Positions 28,395-29,242 of a stretch of 29,242 nucleotides of DNA are shown piece after piece. The stretch comes from Priapulus caudatus (lineage: Eukaryota; Priapulida; Priapulimorpha; Priapulimorphida; Priapulidae). The DNA lies in the NCBI RefSeq assembly GCF_000485595.1, contig NW_014577188.1, positions 247,373-276,614 on the forward strand, written 5' to 3'. Each line of letters begins with the position of its first letter. The first letter of the stretch is position 1. A program made the position numbers and the translations under genes. Below the pieces are notes generated by a model. It made no database searches. It had not been told where the DNA came from and worked only from the letters and a program-made list of their open reading frames with translations.

Positions 28395-29242
28395 GTTTTC
28401 GGCGGGGTTGCGATGTGTGGCGTGAGCGCGTGTGTGGCGACGTGTGTGCGTGACGTGTGTGCCGTGAGCGCGTGTGTCGCGCGCGTGTGTAGCGTGAGCG
28501 CGCGTGTGTGCTGATCCGCTTGGGTGCGTGAGGGGCGTGTGGTGTGTGGGCGTGAACGCGTAGTGTGCGACTGTGTGGCAGACGCTGTGTGGCGGACGTG
28601 CTGTGCGTCAGCGCGGTGTGTGGCGACGTGTTGTTTCGGCGTGAGCGCCAGGAACCAAAAACATCGATGATGCGTCCGTGCGCGTGTCGTGGGCGACGTG
28701 ATGTGGCGTAGGAGAGCGCGTGTGTGTGTCGCGACGTGTGTGCGTGAAGCCGAAGCGTATGTGCGACGTAGTGTGGCAGTCGAGCGCGTCGAGTGTGCTG
28801 AGCGTGTGTGCGTGAGGCGCGTGTCGTGCGACGTGGGTGGAGTGAAGCGCGTGTGTGCGACGTATGGGTGGCCTCGAGGCGGAAGTGTGTGCAGCGTGGG
28901 TTCGTTAAGCAGAAAGCGGTGTGTGTGAACCACTGGGATTGGTGACGCTCGAAGCCGCGTACATGTGCGCGTCGATGTCACAGCGAGTCCGGACGGCGCG
29001 GTGTGTCGGCGACGTGTGTGGGGCGTCGGGCGCGTGTGCTGCGACGTGTGTGCGATGAGCGCAGTGTGTGCGGGAGGCGGCGTGTGTCGCGCGTGAGCGG
29101 CGTGTGTCGCGAGCGTGTGTGCGTGAGCGCGTGTGTGCGTGAGGCGGCGTATGTGGAGCGTGTGTGGGGTACGAGGCGTATAAGTGGCGCACGCTGTGTG
29201 CGTGCACAGCCGCGATTGAGTGTGTCGCCCTGTGTGCGTGAC
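28395..29242. repeat. GTGTGTGCG(T/A)-GAGCGC array running off the window
   Basis: Units built from GCGTGTGTGCGACGTGTGTG and GCGTGAGCGC recur with frequent single-base differences. One non-repeat insert (AGGAACCAAAAACATCGATG, 28649-28668) interrupts it. Long open frames on both strands here are low-complexity artefacts. Confidence 0.9.

Noticed and set aside
28352-29207. Thr/His/Arg-rich open frames of 209 and 100 codons on the minus strand
   Set aside because: Pure GTGTGCG array translations.

Overview
The window looks like genomic DNA from an invertebrate animal. It has GT-AG spliced introns, many short non-autonomous DNA transposons, long microsatellites and interstitial TTAGGG-type telomeric repeats, and no prokaryotic gene organisation. 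TTAGGG argues against most insects and nematodes. I cannot name the phylum; a marine lophotrochozoan or a similar lineage would fit.

Only one protein-coding gene can be supported, on the plus strand at 8.65-21.04 kb. I rebuilt it from six coding exons (8655-8706, 9265-9462, 9617-9816, 10726-10860, 15257-15425, 15627-21043). All junctions are GT-AG, all phases agree, and the sum is 6171 nt, or 2056 residues plus a stop. The first ~245 residues resemble the DUF3715 / pseudo-PARP domain of TASOR, TASOR2 and TEX15. TASOR is the scaffold of the HUSH silencing complex. The remaining ~1800 residues come from a single 5.4-kb exon and are mostly disordered. They contain basic patches, a short coiled coil, an unusual repeated VQT/CxxC block, a polyproline stretch and a tyrosine-rich GQEY repeat. 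I see no SPOC domain where TASOR would have one.

The last 29 codons are also the first unit of a 91-bp minisatellite that runs for about 3.4 kb (20957-24372) past the stop codon, probably through the 3' untranslated region. The first good AATAAA is at 25536.

Upstream (1-8.6 kb) there are ATG, AAG, GA and GATA simple repeats, including a GATA array that flips strand. A 2-kb nest of inverted repeats carries telomeric motifs. Also present are one copy of a dispersed ~600-bp repeat, a tRNA-Cys-like SINE head and two hAT-type MITEs with 8-bp target duplications. The introns hold a long-TIR element flanked by TTAA, a second telomere-repeat mini-element, a near-perfect 21-bp hairpin and a second copy of the dispersed repeat. 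Downstream (25.8-29.2 kb) there is a 434-bp palindrome inside a composite inverted-repeat element, a palindromic ~33-bp tandem repeat, and GCAC, CA and GTGTGCG arrays that run to the window end.

The tandem arrays carry many one- and two-base insertions between otherwise identical units, which looks like residual long-read error, so exact unit counts there are unreliable.
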